Below, piece by piece: positions 42,900 through 52,847 of a DNA stretch of 64,000 nt. The translations under genes and the position numbers were made by a program. Numbering within the stretch: the first letter of the stretch is position 1; every line of letters begins with the position of its first letter. This DNA comes from Paracoccaceae bacterium (GTDB taxonomy: Bacteria > Pseudomonadota > Alphaproteobacteria > Rhodobacterales > Rhodobacteraceae). The notes below the pieces were generated by a model. It was given only the letters and a program-made list of their open reading frames with translations, searched no databases and was not told the DNA's origin. Location of the stretch: the NCBI GenBank assembly GCA_004153385.1, contig SDAL01000005.1, forward strand, positions 186,001 through 250,000, written 5' to 3'.

Positions 42900-44333
42900 T
42901 TAATTAGGACGCGCGGCTTTCATACCCTGCCGGGTATCATTTCCTGCAAGCTGGTTATGCATTCTGGCAAACATCTCGTAGGCCTCATTGCGTTTTCCGG
43001 CATTAAGATAGGCATAGGCGCGCAAAACCCCAAGGCCACGGTTCAGGCTCTGGATCTTATCGGCTGCATCCAGATAGCCTATGGCGCGGGCATAATCCTT
43101 GGCGTCATAGGCGGCGATCCCGCGCTGGACCAGAATCTCGTGTTCCACATCCACGCGCTGCTTGGCGGTGAACTTGGTGGCCACGCTGATTTTGGCCGCC
43201 TCGTTGGACATTTTCATATTAAGATAGGACATTGCCATACCGTAGCGCGCATCACGCGCCACATCGGCCGGCACACGCCCCTTGGCCACAGCCGAAAAAG
43301 ACGACAGCGCCTCCATCGGCCGGTCAAGATTAAGGCTGCACCAGCCGCGCTCGTTGAGCAGGTCAAGCGATTTCGGATCGGGTGTCAGCGCGATGCACCG
43401 CGCCCAGTTACCCGATGCCGTGGCCGCCCGCAGGCTGGCAAGCCTGCGATCGCCGGTGGCCGGCAACCGGTCCCAAGGTGTGGCAGGTGCGCTGATCGCG
43501 CCCCCCACCGAACGCGTGGACGATGATGTGGCGGAGCTGCGCGGGGCTGTGGTGCGCGCAGGCGCCGACGCCGTGCGCGAGGCGTTGGCCGCAGGCTTGG
43601 CGCTGCTTTCACCGTGCCCTGCACGCAGCCTGTCATGTAGCGCCTCTAGATCTTCCGATCTGGCCGGAAACCGCTCCGCTGCGGTTTTAAACATGCCGTC
43701 GAGCTGGTCTGACGTGCTCACGTCATCGGCCTTTTGCAACGTGGCCTCGACATCGGAATAGGCCGGACAACTGGCCACAATCGCCTGATAGGCACCGCGC
43801 GCCTGTGCAGACTGGCCGGCGCGCTTTTGCGCCTCTGCCAAGCGCCAGACATTGTCGATCCGGTTGCAGCGCGTGAGCGCCGGATTGGACCGCGCGATCT
43901 GGTCGGCACGTGCCGCATTGGATCCCACGACCGCGTCGAACTCCTCCTGCGCTTTCGCAGTTTGCAAAAGCTGGACCATATCGGCAGGTGGCGTCCAGTC
44001 GGGGAACTTCTGGCGCGCACTGTCCAGTGTGGTTTGTGCCGCGCCGGTATCACCGCGCGCGATCTGCTCGTAGATCCTGTCGATCTCGGGGCCGGGATTG
44101 GCGCTGGTGGTCAGCGTGTTGAGGTCTTCGGGCGGCTGCCAGTTGGGAAACGCGGTACGCAACCGCCGGATTTCGGCATTGATCGCGGCCTGATTGTTTT
44201 GCTGGATATAGAACCGCAAGGCCGCCAGATCAGCGGTCGATTGCGCAACAACAGGGGCGGTGCTTGCGAAGACCGCCAAGGCGACAACGCCGATATGGCG
44301 CAAAGGAAACCGTAAGCTCAAATGGGTTGGCAC
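42900..44333 (-). CDS. TPR protein of the cellulose operon (BcsK-like)
   Basis: A 477-residue exported protein: signal peptide in residues 1-30 (VVALAVFASTAPVVAQ), repeated helical TPR-like units, a Ser/Thr/Ala/Pro-rich linker near 235-285, and more TPR at 310-460. It has no C-terminal beta-barrel, so it is not full BcsC. This matches the TPR protein (BcsK) of alphaproteobacterial type III operons. The GTG at 44333 is chosen for its SD (AAGGA, 8 bp away); a TTG at 44321 is possible. It overlaps bcsZ by 16 bp. Confidence 0.78.
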   Translation of the reverse strand: MPTHLSLRFPLRHIGVVALAVFASTAPVVAQSTADLAALRFYIQQNNQAAINAEIRRLRTAFPNWQPPEDLNTLTTSANPGPEIDRIYEQIARGDTGAAQTTLDSARQKFPDWTPPADMVQLLQTAKAQEEFDAVVGSNAARADQIARSNPALTRCNRIDNVWRLAEAQKRAGQSAQARGAYQAIVASCPAYSDVEATLQKADDVSTSDQLDGMFKTAAERFPARSEDLEALHDRLRAGHGESSAKPAANASRTASAPARTTAPRSSATSSSTRSVGGAISAPATPWDRLPATGDRRLASLRAATASGNWARCIALTPDPKSLDLLNERGWCSLNLDRPMEALSSFSAVAKGRVPADVARDARYGMAMSYLNMKMSNEAAKISVATKFTAKQRVDVEHEILVQRGIAAYDAKDYARAIGYLDAADKIQSLNRGLGVLRAYAYLNAGKRNEAYEMFARMHNQLAGNDTRQGMKAARPN

Positions 44334-45391
44334 TGGGGAAATCCTTGTATTTGCGCGATAAGAACAAACAGGTGCAACGTGGCCGGATAATAGGGCTGAT
44401 CGGTTGTAAACAACGGGATCGGCAGTTTGGCCCCGCCTGCCCCGGTGCAAGACGCAAGCCCCGCCAGCGCCGCATATCCGATATCGGGGCTGCGTTCGAG
44501 AACCTCGCCGGTTTTGCCGTCAAACACGGTCGGTGTTCCCGCGTCCAGTCCCGCCGCCTCGTAGGCGGTGCGGTAACGGCGCACCATAGGATGGGAGGCC
44601 TGACCACTCAAACACAGATAGACCGGCACCCGCATGGCCTCGTAGCCGGTGTTGGACGAAAACCCCTCAGGCGCGGCGGTCCAGCCATCAGGCGTGGCCA
44701 TCATCCAGTCAGGGGCCAGACCGGCATCGGCCATTTCCCCCAACCGCGCCAGCCCGTCGTCAACGGCCCGCTGCAGGCTCGGCTCGTTGAAGGCCACGGC
44801 CAGATCGCTCATCAGTTTCGGCATCCAGTAGGAGGGATTGTAGATGATCCCCTCGGGGCGCACGAACCCCTCAACGCCGGGCGCAAGCAACCGTCTGCCA
44901 CTGTCGTTGGGAACCGGCGGCAGGCAAAGCCGCGCAACCGCCTTGACGATCACCCCCGCACGCCCACGGCATTGCGGCAGATCAAACAGATCGGCGCCCA
45001 TCAGCAAGGCCCATGCATAAAACACATCGCCATCAGAGGCATTGTTCATATCAGGCACATTGGGGGTGGCATCAGGCAGCCATCGCCACGCCAGAAGCCC
45101 GTCTGTGCGCAAGGCCAGATTGGCCTCCGTCCAGCTGTAGATCAGCCGGAACGCTTCCACATCACGAAACAGAACAGCCAGATACAGCCCGTAGCCCTGA
45201 CTTTCGGAATGGCTGGCCCCGCCGGAGGCCACATCGACAATCCGCCCGTCGGGCTGCAGATAGGCCGCCTTCCACGCGTTCCACGCAGGCACCAGCGACT
45301 GCAGCGACGCACCCGCCTCTTGCCCGAATGCGCCCATCGCAGGCATCAACCCAAGCGCGCTTGCGCCCACAATCACCTCACGTCGGTTCAT
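44318..45391 (-). CDS. bcsZ: Cellulase of the cellulose operon (GH8)
   Basis: A 357-residue glycosyl hydrolase family 8 enzyme with a signal (MNRREVIVGASALGLMP, twin-Arg-like but lacking the full motif). The catalytic acid lies in SHSESQGYGLYLAVLFRD near residue 62, and conserved segments WRWLP, NASDGDVFYAWAL and PSYWMPKL follow. It trims or edits nascent beta-1,4-glucan in the periplasm. It starts by ATGA overlap with bcsB. Confidence 0.92.
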   Translation of the reverse strand: MNRREVIVGASALGLMPAMGAFGQEAGASLQSLVPAWNAWKAAYLQPDGRIVDVASGGASHSESQGYGLYLAVLFRDVEAFRLIYSWTEANLALRTDGLLAWRWLPDATPNVPDMNNASDGDVFYAWALLMGADLFDLPQCRGRAGVIVKAVARLCLPPVPNDSGRRLLAPGVEGFVRPEGIIYNPSYWMPKLMSDLAVAFNEPSLQRAVDDGLARLGEMADAGLAPDWMMATPDGWTAAPEGFSSNTGYEAMRVPVYLCLSGQASHPMVRRYRTAYEAAGLDAGTPTVFDGKTGEVLERSPDIGYAALAGLASCTGAGGAKLPIPLFTTDQPYYPATLHLFVLIAQIQGFPQCQPI

Positions 45392-47625
45392 TGATTGCGG
45401 TCCTTTCGTGTTAAGATCACGTATATCAGCGCAGGGATTGTGGACAGCACCGACAATGCCAGCAAGATCAGCGCATAAAACCCGGGCGCCCATGACGCAA
45501 AGTTACCTACAACCTGAAAGATCTGGTTAAAGGCTATCGGCCCCACAACATGCGGTCTGGGCGTGGGGGGCCATGTCTGCCATGTCCCGTCTTGGGTGCG
45601 TAGCGCGACGCGCGTGCCTTGCGCCCTGTCGCTTGCACGAAACTGTGTGAAGCTGGCGGCCAGAACCTCTGGTGCAAGGGTCGTATCGGACACAAGCGTC
45701 CACGGCATATCGCTTTCGGTGGGGGCCATCAGCACCGCCACCGCAGAACGGTTCACGATCCATTGTGACAGCGTCGGCCCCTCGGGCGCGACCAGTTCCC
45801 CCAGCCAGTCCTTCAAGGAGGCGGCCAGCCCGTCAGAGCGTTGGGGATCTTGCGCCGGTGCATCGTCTTCAGCCTCGTTGAGGCGGAAAAACTGCGGCCT
45901 GTCGGCCCCTTGCGGCGCGCTGGTGCCCCGGGTCTGGAAGATATGCGCGATCTCTTCGCGATCCAGCGGCAGGCGGGTATCGAGTGTGTTGAAATCCTGC
46001 GGCAGCTGCGCCAGTTGCAGACGTGCCGTGCCTTGGGTGGATTTTTGCAGCGACAGCTGGCCGATGAAGGTATGTACAAAATCCGGCTCGGCTGCGGGGG
46101 CCATGACATCTTCCCCGCCGATGGACTGCAGTTCGTCATCTTGGGGACCAAAGGCCATGGGCGGTGTGGGCGGCACATTCAACGTGCTGGAATTCAGCAC
46201 GACCAGCATATCGCTATCGCGCTCGGGGCATTCGAATGTTGCAGGATCCCCCGGCACGATCATCTCGAAGCTGATCGTGTTGTGCCCGCCGTGCAGCAGG
46301 TTGATCGGAAAGCGGACCCGCAGGGATGGCTGCACCTTGCCACCGTCCACATCCAGCGGCAGCAGGATAATCGTCTCGCCATTGGCCTTGACCAGCAAGA
46401 TAGAGCCGTCCGTCAAATCCTTGCCATAGCCATAATCGAGCGTCAGCATGGCGCGCTGCGAGGACAGGTTCATCCAGTCTTTCGGCAGGCTGAAGGGCAC
46501 CTCGGCCTGCGCGTAATGGGTATTGCGCACAATCAGCGGCGCGCCAAGCTCCTTGAAGGTCGTCTCGCGCCCGGGCGTCAGCGCCTGCGGATCGCGTTCG
46601 GCGTCTTGGGCGGGGAACGTCCGGGCCAGAAGGTCGGCCAGACCTGTGCCTTCGGTCACCTGCATGACCAGCGCGCCTTGGGGGCTGCGCAGGAAGCTGA
46701 TATCGGCCGCCCCGCCCGTGCCTTGGCGCAATGCCACACCCACACGGCGTCCGGCGCGGTCTACCGGCTCGTATGGCGAGCGCACGAGGATGGCGGCGCT
46801 GTCTGACACATTTGCACCAATAGCCCCCATCACAGCGGCAAGCGTATCAGTCGACACACCCTCGGGCATCCGCACATCGATCTTTTCGCCGCGCTGGACG
46901 ATATTGGTCACGCCGGCGCGAAAACTGCCCGCCGTCAGCTTCACGGCCCCTGCGGGCACGGTCACACCGCTGTCGGGCAGGTTGATCTCGGTCCAGACAT
47001 CAAAACTCGCCTCGGGGCCACAAAAGATGCGGTGGTGCTGGTGCAGCGACAGATCGACCGTATTGATGCCAGCTTTCAGCGCGGTCCCGGGCACAGTGAT
47101 CGTGCCGAACCCCTCGACATTGGACAGCGGCCATTGCCCCGCCTCTTGTTCGTTCACACTGACCGTGACCCATGAATGGTCGGGCAGATTGCTCACACTG
47201 CTGCGCAAAACCAGATCGAACGAGACAGGTGGTGTTTCGTCTGCAGGCAACGACAGCGCCAGCGCGACAGAGGCGTCCTCCCCCGTCAGGCGCAAGATGC
47301 CCGGCTCGGGGAAGCTTGCCCCCATCATGATCCGGCCCTGTGGCACGCTGGTATCCAGCACCCGCAGACCCAGATCCCAAGTCCGTTCCTGAACGGTGGT
47401 GCCGGCGCCGCTGCGCGACCAGCCACCGATCTGTGGCAATGGCCCGTCGGAGGGCGCAGGCGCGCTCGGGGCTTGCGCCGGTGTCTGGGGCGGATCGATC
47501 AGGGCTTCGGGCAGATCGGGCAGATGGATTTCAGCATCCGCGCCGCCTTGGGGTGTGTTTTGGGCATAAAGCGGTGCGGTCCCCGCAACGGCTGCCACCA
47601 ACAAAATAGACCACAGATGCTTCAT
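45388..47625 (-). CDS. bcsB: Cellulose synthase regulatory/periplasmic subunit
   Basis: A 745-residue protein with a signal peptide (cleavage after PLYA), two carbohydrate-binding-like and flavodoxin-like regions, and a single C-terminal membrane anchor (FYALILLALSVLSTIPALIY). Length and layout match BcsB, which guides the glucan through the periplasm and is required by BcsA. ATG at 47625 overlaps the bcsA stop (ATGA). Family segments include HQHHRIFCGPEASFDVWTEI near residue 180. Confidence 0.93.
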   Translation of the reverse strand: MKHLWSILLVAAVAGTAPLYAQNTPQGGADAEIHLPDLPEALIDPPQTPAQAPSAPAPSDGPLPQIGGWSRSGAGTTVQERTWDLGLRVLDTSVPQGRIMMGASFPEPGILRLTGEDASVALALSLPADETPPVSFDLVLRSSVSNLPDHSWVTVSVNEQEAGQWPLSNVEGFGTITVPGTALKAGINTVDLSLHQHHRIFCGPEASFDVWTEINLPDSGVTVPAGAVKLTAGSFRAGVTNIVQRGEKIDVRMPEGVSTDTLAAVMGAIGANVSDSAAILVRSPYEPVDRAGRRVGVALRQGTGGAADISFLRSPQGALVMQVTEGTGLADLLARTFPAQDAERDPQALTPGRETTFKELGAPLIVRNTHYAQAEVPFSLPKDWMNLSSQRAMLTLDYGYGKDLTDGSILLVKANGETIILLPLDVDGGKVQPSLRVRFPINLLHGGHNTISFEMIVPGDPATFECPERDSDMLVVLNSSTLNVPPTPPMAFGPQDDELQSIGGEDVMAPAAEPDFVHTFIGQLSLQKSTQGTARLQLAQLPQDFNTLDTRLPLDREEIAHIFQTRGTSAPQGADRPQFFRLNEAEDDAPAQDPQRSDGLAASLKDWLGELVAPEGPTLSQWIVNRSAVAVLMAPTESDMPWTLVSDTTLAPEVLAASFTQFRASDRAQGTRVALRTQDGTWQTWPPTPRPHVVGPIAFNQIFQVVGNFASWAPGFYALILLALSVLSTIPALIYVILTRKDRNQ

Positions 47626-49922
47626 GACGGGGCCTGTGTACGACGGGAGGTCTCGTTGATCGCGGCATCTTCGACAAAATCGCTGCCGAAGGCCACAAGA
47701 TGCGCGGGGCGTTGCTGCGCCTCGCTCAGGGCGGGGTCTTTCACACGACCGGGTTCGGCCAGATAATCGCGCAGCGTCAAAGGCAGGGATTTGCCCGCCA
47801 GCCACAGGATATATCCCAGACCATGCAGCAGACCCACGCCCTTACGGGTGCCGAGGCGGCGGCGCTCCCATGTCTCGCTATTGCCGAAGATCAACAGCGC
47901 GACCGCCTCGCGTGCCTTGATAGACTGGTTGGTCGGGAAGATCAGGCGCAGCGCGACCCCGTTTCCGCTATCCTCGACAGAGCGGATGATCCCGCGCACG
48001 GGGCTTTCAAGATGCGGCTCGTCGGGGAATTGCGGCTTGAACACGATTTCCTCGCCCTTGGTATAGGGGGGCGCGTCCACACTGCGCGGCAGCACGATCT
48101 GCGCGCCCGTGGTCGAGGCATCCATGATCGTGCCCACAACGGGCATCGCATTCTCGCGCATCACATCGGCGGGGCTGCGCATCTCCACACGCGGCGAGGC
48201 GCGGCGTTGTTGTTTTTCGCAAGTGGCGCGCAGGGACAGCGACACAAGGATAAAGTTGAACAGCGCCCATGCACCCACAACCGCCAGAACGTGACGGTCC
48301 CCCGGGAAGGCAACCCAGCGCACGCCCACCAGAACCAGTCCCAATGTCATCAGTGCGAACAGCGCCAGCAGCGGACGATAGACCGGCGAGATATAGTTCG
48401 AGGCCAGTGTCTCGCTTTTGTCGGTCACGTTGAAACGCGCGTGGCGCGGGCGCAAGACGGTCATGAAGATCGCCTTGAGCAGATAGGGCGCTTGGGCGAC
48501 CTCGTAGATCTCGGACACCAACGGCCAACGGAACCGCGAGAAGATCGCGTTTTGCGTCAGGAAACTGACAAACAGATAGGTGGCGCTGAAGGCCAGCGCA
48601 TCCTGCGCCGTACCCACAAAAATCTCGACGCCGAAAATCAGATAGCACAGCGGCGCCAGAAGATAGGCCATCCGGATGACCGGAAAGAACCAAAAGCTCA
48701 TGGAGTTGAGGTAGCAAAGCCGCAGCTTCAGCCCCAGACCGGGGCGCAAGATCGGGTTTTTCAGCAAAAGCATTTGCATCATGCCCGTGGCCCAACGACC
48801 ACGCTGCTGGATGAAGCTGGCAAAGGTTTCAGGCTGTAGGCCCGCGATCATCGCACGGTTGAGATACAGGCTGCGCCAGCCTCTGGCGTGGATTTCCAGC
48901 GCGGTCTCGGCATCCTCGGTGATCGTCTCACCGGCAAACCCGCCCACATCATCCAGCGCGCGGCGGCGCAGAACGGCGGCCGATCCGCAAAAGAACGCCC
49001 CCCCCCAGCGATCAAGGCCGCGGTGGATCAGGCCATAGAACATCTCGTTTTCCGGCGGGGCCGAGGCGCTGAAACCAAGGTTACGCTCGATCGGGTCCTT
49101 GTTGATGAAGTAATGCGGCGTCTGGACCAGAAACAGCTTGGGGTCCTTGCGGAAATAGCCCACCGTTCTGGCCAGAAAATCACGCGACGGCACGTGGTCT
49201 GCGTCAAACACCACCACCAGTTCGCCATCAAGTTTGGAAAGTGCAGCCGACATATTGCCGGCTTTGGCGTGTTCATTGCGGGCGCGGGTGGAATAGATCA
49301 CCCCCAGTTCATCGCAAAGTTCCTGCAATTCGGCACGGCGCGCGCGGGCGGCAGCGGCGGCATCGGGATCGTCTTGGTTGCATTTCTGATCGGTGCCGCC
49401 GTCATCGCATAAAACCACACGGCGTTTGTCGGTGGGATAGATCATGTTGCACGCCGCAGCCAGCGTGATGATCAACATATCCTTGGGCTCGTTATAAGAC
49501 GGCACCAGAATATCGACGGTCGGCAGATCCTCGCGGTTCTCGATCCGTGGCGGGATCTCGCGCCGCGTGGGGTCGGCCACCAGAAACGCATTGAGAAAGA
49601 AGATCAGGATCGAATAGGTCTCGACCACGAACAGCGCGGTCGCCAGCACGAACGACGGGGTCAGTCCGGGCTCGGGCAGCGTGCTTGTCAAACGCCACAG
49701 CCAGTAGCGGATCACGATCACACTGCCGACCGCAAGCAGCAAGAACCGTGGCCAGCCACGCCGCGCAAAGGGTTTGAGCACCACAATCGTGACGACCACC
49801 ACACAAGACAGCGTAATCTGCGCCATCAGCGAGGTCGGTGCGAGGGTCAGCGCCAGAATGGGGATGATAAAGACCACCCATAACAGCAGCATAGCAGTGG
49901 CGACAAAAACGTTCATGCGCAT
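47622..49922 (-). CDS. bcsA: Cellulose synthase catalytic subunit (UDP-forming)
   Basis: A 766-residue polytopic GT2 enzyme. Motifs in order: DDGGTDQK near residue 172, VVFDADHVP near 235, FFCGSAAVLRR near 308, TEDAETALE near 335 and QQRGRWATGM near 375. A C-terminal PilZ domain (about 575-680) has the c-di-GMP motif as RRASPRVEMR plus DASTTGAQI, so activation by c-di-GMP is expected. It makes beta-1,4-glucan and translocates it. Confidence 0.96.
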   Translation of the reverse strand: MRMNVFVATAMLLLWVVFIIPILALTLAPTSLMAQITLSCVVVVTIVVLKPFARRGWPRFLLLAVGSVIVIRYWLWRLTSTLPEPGLTPSFVLATALFVVETYSILIFFLNAFLVADPTRREIPPRIENREDLPTVDILVPSYNEPKDMLIITLAAACNMIYPTDKRRVVLCDDGGTDQKCNQDDPDAAAAARARRAELQELCDELGVIYSTRARNEHAKAGNMSAALSKLDGELVVVFDADHVPSRDFLARTVGYFRKDPKLFLVQTPHYFINKDPIERNLGFSASAPPENEMFYGLIHRGLDRWGGAFFCGSAAVLRRRALDDVGGFAGETITEDAETALEIHARGWRSLYLNRAMIAGLQPETFASFIQQRGRWATGMMQMLLLKNPILRPGLGLKLRLCYLNSMSFWFFPVIRMAYLLAPLCYLIFGVEIFVGTAQDALAFSATYLFVSFLTQNAIFSRFRWPLVSEIYEVAQAPYLLKAIFMTVLRPRHARFNVTDKSETLASNYISPVYRPLLALFALMTLGLVLVGVRWVAFPGDRHVLAVVGAWALFNFILVSLSLRATCEKQQRRASPRVEMRSPADVMRENAMPVVGTIMDASTTGAQIVLPRSVDAPPYTKGEEIVFKPQFPDEPHLESPVRGIIRSVEDSGNGVALRLIFPTNQSIKAREAVALLIFGNSETWERRRLGTRKGVGLLHGLGYILWLAGKSLPLTLRDYLAEPGRVKDPALSEAQQRPAHLVAFGSDFVEDAAINETSRRTQAPS

Positions 49923-49968
49923 GTCAATGCATCTCCATGGGGGGTTGGGCAGGGTTGCATGGTCATCC

Positions 49969-50613
49969 TCAGTCGGGGATCGGGGCGGAGAGAGGCGACA
50001 ACAACTGGATGCCGGAGGCGGTGGCAGATGGCGTAAGCCCGAAGGACGTATCGCGGATCGGCATCAGCGCCTCACTGGCCGGACCGTTGATACAGTTGCG
50101 TAAAACCGCATCGATCATGTCTTGCTTGAGCGGGATCAGCCGCTGTGTGCCCCCCACTTTGCGGATGGCAAGAACGCAGTTGATGTCGCCGAAATTCGCG
50201 ACCGCATAGGAAAATGGACCAAGACTATCGGTTTCGGTCGTCATGTCTTCGGCCTCCAGCCCGGAGAACGGGGTGGGAAACCCGCCCAGACGCGTGCGCA
50301 GCGCGCCAAAGCGCAACCGCGCCCCGCCATAATCGGATGCCAGCATGATCAACTGGTTATCGCCAGAAACAGAGGTTCCATTGGGCAGGGAAATAACCTG
50401 CTCTATATCGCTGCCCACGACACGCTGCATCACGGTCAGCTGGCCCGGCACAGAGGCCCATGCCAACGATTGCGGTACGATCTCGTAGGGGGTGATGCGG
50501 TTCTTCTCGGGCGGCAGATAGCGCTCGATGAACGCGGTCGGGCTACATCCCGCCACCAGAAAGCCCAAAAAAATGCTGCCAATGATCCGCAGGGTGGCAA
50601 TATGGCTCGACAT
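49969..50613 (-). CDS. BcsN-like cellulose operon lipoprotein
   Basis: A 214-residue lipoprotein with lipobox LVAGC at residue 23. The mature part has a segment typical of BcsN of alphaproteobacterial cellulose operons (AFIERYLPPEKNRITPYEIV). It is the first gene of the operon, 46 bp upstream of bcsA, with SD AAAGGGA. Function of BcsN is not well established. Assignment rests on position and general likeness. Confidence 0.72.
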   Translation of the reverse strand: MSSHIATLRIIGSIFLGFLVAGCSPTAFIERYLPPEKNRITPYEIVPQSLAWASVPGQLTVMQRVVGSDIEQVISLPNGTSVSGDNQLIMLASDYGGARLRFGALRTRLGGFPTPFSGLEAEDMTTETDSLGPFSYAVANFGDINCVLAIRKVGGTQRLIPLKQDMIDAVLRNCINGPASEALMPIRDTSFGLTPSATASGIQLLSPLSAPIPD

Positions 50614-51003
50614 TTCGTGGTCCCTTTAGGCGGACTCCCTGGAACTTTTGATCCGCAAAGGAGTAATCGTTAAACGAAGTTTCAGCAGCTGTCCCATATA
50701 GATTCATTTCTACACCTACGTAAAATAGCAAGTTTGAAACGGTGCGACTGAATTCGAAGAAGTTTCTTCAATGTCACAGACGATACAGCATGCTTATTAT
50801 CTTGTCTCGGCAAATACATAGCCCGACCCTGTAGTCTCCGCCCCGCCCTTAGACGCGTTTCCAATGCCATAGGCCGGCCCATATCCCTTGGCGCGGCGCG
50901 CGCGCCCCTCCCCCCGTCCGGTACACACCCTGCCCCCCAGGGGCGCGCGTATCGCAGGCCAACGGCAGTGTCAGAAGACGGGATCAAAAGGCGGGCCTTC
51001 ACA
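50614..51003. other. Upstream region of the cellulose operon
   Basis: 390 bp holding the presumed bcsN promoter, a TAATCGTTAAAC element at 50664-50675, and a long GC inverted repeat at 50899-50949 downstream of the EAL gene. No gene is supported. Confidence 0.5.
50899..50949 (-). terminator. Perfect 11-bp inverted repeat after the GAF-EAL gene
   Basis: CGCGCGCCCCT and AGGGGCGCGCG with a 29-base loop, 55 bp after the stop at 51004. There is no U-tract, so it may act with a termination factor or merely mark the intergenic region. Confidence 0.45.
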
Positions 51004-52245
51004 CTACCCATGCGGCGGCGTGCTCGCGTGTGACAACCACGCAAGCGTCCCTTGGATCTCTTTCGGCTTGCCCAGAAGATAGCCCTGCCCCTTTTGCACC
51101 CCCAGCGCCTTGAGCGCCTCAAGCTCCGCGCCGGTTTCGATCCCCTCGGCCACGATGGTCGCGCCGATCTCATTGGCGAAATGCACCATTCCCTTGATAA
51201 GGGATCGCTTGGCCGAACTGCCATCCAGCCCGCGCACCAGTTCTATATCCAGCTTGATCAGATCAGGCTTCAGCCGCAAAAGCTGCGTCAGCCCGGAATA
51301 CCCTGCCCCCACATCGTCAATCGCCACCCTGATCCCCAATGTGCGCAGCGCAGTAATGGCCTTTGACACTAGATCGAAATCCTCGATCACGGCATGTTCG
51401 GTCATTTCCAGTATGATCCGGCGCGGGCCTGCGGCCTTTGCAAGCGCCTCGAGAACACCATGAGAAACCGTATCGGGCGAGGCGTTCACAGAAATCGAAA
51501 GATCGTGTGGCAGGTGCGGCAGCAAATCGAGCGCCTTGCGGATCACGAACCCCTCCAGCTCGATCTGCCGGCTGACGCTCAGGGCATCCTCAAACCAGAA
51601 GTTGGGCGCACGGTAAGGCAGCCCCCCGAACCGGCTTAACGCCTCGAACCCGACCAGAGTGCCGTTCTGGATATTCAGTATCGGTTGCAACGCGATGGCC
51701 ACGTCGTCGCGGACAAAGACATCCTCGATCCGGTCCTCGATCTCGGAGCGGGCGGCGCGACGTTGTAAAGTCGCGCTCAACTCGTTTCCCGCAATCTGGG
51801 CGAAGGTCTCCATCACCCGCAGATCGCGTTTGTTGAGCGAGGGATTGGGCGCACGGCTCAGACAGCAAAACATGCCAAATACACTGCCATCGGGGCGGTG
51901 AAGCGGCACGCTGACGTGGCTGCCGATCGGCAAAGTATGGGTGATCGCGATCTTGGTGGCCAGCGGATAATGGCTGGTATCGGCCATCAGCTGCGGCAGA
52001 TCGCCATCAAGGATATGCTGGCAATAGATCTCGCGGATGTTGACCGTCTGGCCCGGACGGATCTTATCCTCCCACCCCGGTGCATTGACCGCACGAAACA
52101 CCGCCTGATCGCCGACCAGTTCGGACAGATAGGCCACTTCCATTCCCAGATGCTGGCGCACCGTTCGCAACGCGATGTCCACAAGATCCTCGCCCTGATG
52201 CGGGGCGGTTGCCTTGAGCGCCGCGGGCAATTTCGAAAGTTTCAT
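51004..52245 (-). CDS. GAF-EAL c-di-GMP phosphodiesterase
   Basis: A 413-residue cytoplasmic protein: GAF at 20-155 and EAL at 170-405, with no GGDEF domain. EAL residues are intact: FEALSRF, SVNASPDT, ILEMTEH, IDDVGAGYSG, LIKLDIELVRG, AEGIETGAE and QGYLLG. It is expected to degrade c-di-GMP. The ATG at 52245 with SD GGAGG is preferred over upstream frames. It sits upstream of the cellulose operon in the same orientation. Confidence 0.92.
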   Translation of the reverse strand: MKLSKLPAALKATAPHQGEDLVDIALRTVRQHLGMEVAYLSELVGDQAVFRAVNAPGWEDKIRPGQTVNIREIYCQHILDGDLPQLMADTSHYPLATKIAITHTLPIGSHVSVPLHRPDGSVFGMFCCLSRAPNPSLNKRDLRVMETFAQIAGNELSATLQRRAARSEIEDRIEDVFVRDDVAIALQPILNIQNGTLVGFEALSRFGGLPYRAPNFWFEDALSVSRQIELEGFVIRKALDLLPHLPHDLSISVNASPDTVSHGVLEALAKAAGPRRIILEMTEHAVIEDFDLVSKAITALRTLGIRVAIDDVGAGYSGLTQLLRLKPDLIKLDIELVRGLDGSSAKRSLIKGMVHFANEIGATIVAEGIETGAELEALKALGVQKGQGYLLGKPKEIQGTLAWLSHASTPPHG

Positions 52246-52684
52246 AGGCTGTGCCTCCGGTCCATCACAGGCAGGCTCACGGCAACAGGGTTTTCTGACA
52301 CCGCGGTGGGACGTGACCATGCTGGAATAACTGATACATATGAAAATTCTCCTGTCATACGGGAGCTGGAAAAAGGGATGCCAAACAGGCGCTTGAGCAC
52401 TCCTGAAGGCAGGCGTGCCCCCCTCCACCCGGTCCCATCGCATCCTCCACCTCGGAGATCCGAGAGATCTGGCCGGACCACGGCGTGAGGTAAGATCTAT
52501 ATGGCGTCCAATCCCCCCCTTTATTGTTATATCACACAAACTGAATGCGATCGTAAAAAGACATGTTTTAAGGGAAAAGCTGCCGTTTCATCGGAAAACC
52601 CGACATGTTGTGCGCGAAACACCTTTGTCGGGGGATGAATATCCCAATGCGCGCACCGTCGACATAAGGCAAAGGCATAAAGCA

Positions 52685-52702
52685 CCTATCCGAAAGAATA
52701 GA
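52685..52702. promoter_or_regulatory. EPS palindrome-like site e
   Basis: CCTATCCGAAAGAATAGA. The left half matches the boxes at 15345 and 19793 exactly; the right half has two changes. It is 440 bp upstream of the GAF-EAL start, much further than the other boxes. Confidence 0.4.
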
Positions 52703-52796
52703 AGCGCGCGCGCACCAGACCGACGCGGGCGCCCCCGTCTGATCGGCCATCAGATCTGACTGATGTTCTGTGCAATTTGGGGACGGTATATGACAA

Positions 52797-52828
52797 GGCA
52801 CCGGCCTTCTGACGCAAAGCCGGTGCCT
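52797..52828. terminator. Hairpin downstream of the FkbM-type gene
   Basis: Perfect 9-bp stem GGCACCGGC/GCCGGTGCC with a 13-base loop. On the minus strand TTGTCATATA follows. It may be a second terminator after that at 52848. Confidence 0.45.
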
Positions 52829-52847
52829 GTCAATCATGTATCGCGCC

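Noticed and set aside
42900-44333. Calling the TPR gene bcsC
   Set aside because: The protein ends in TPR helices with no C-terminal beta-barrel and is far too short for BcsC.
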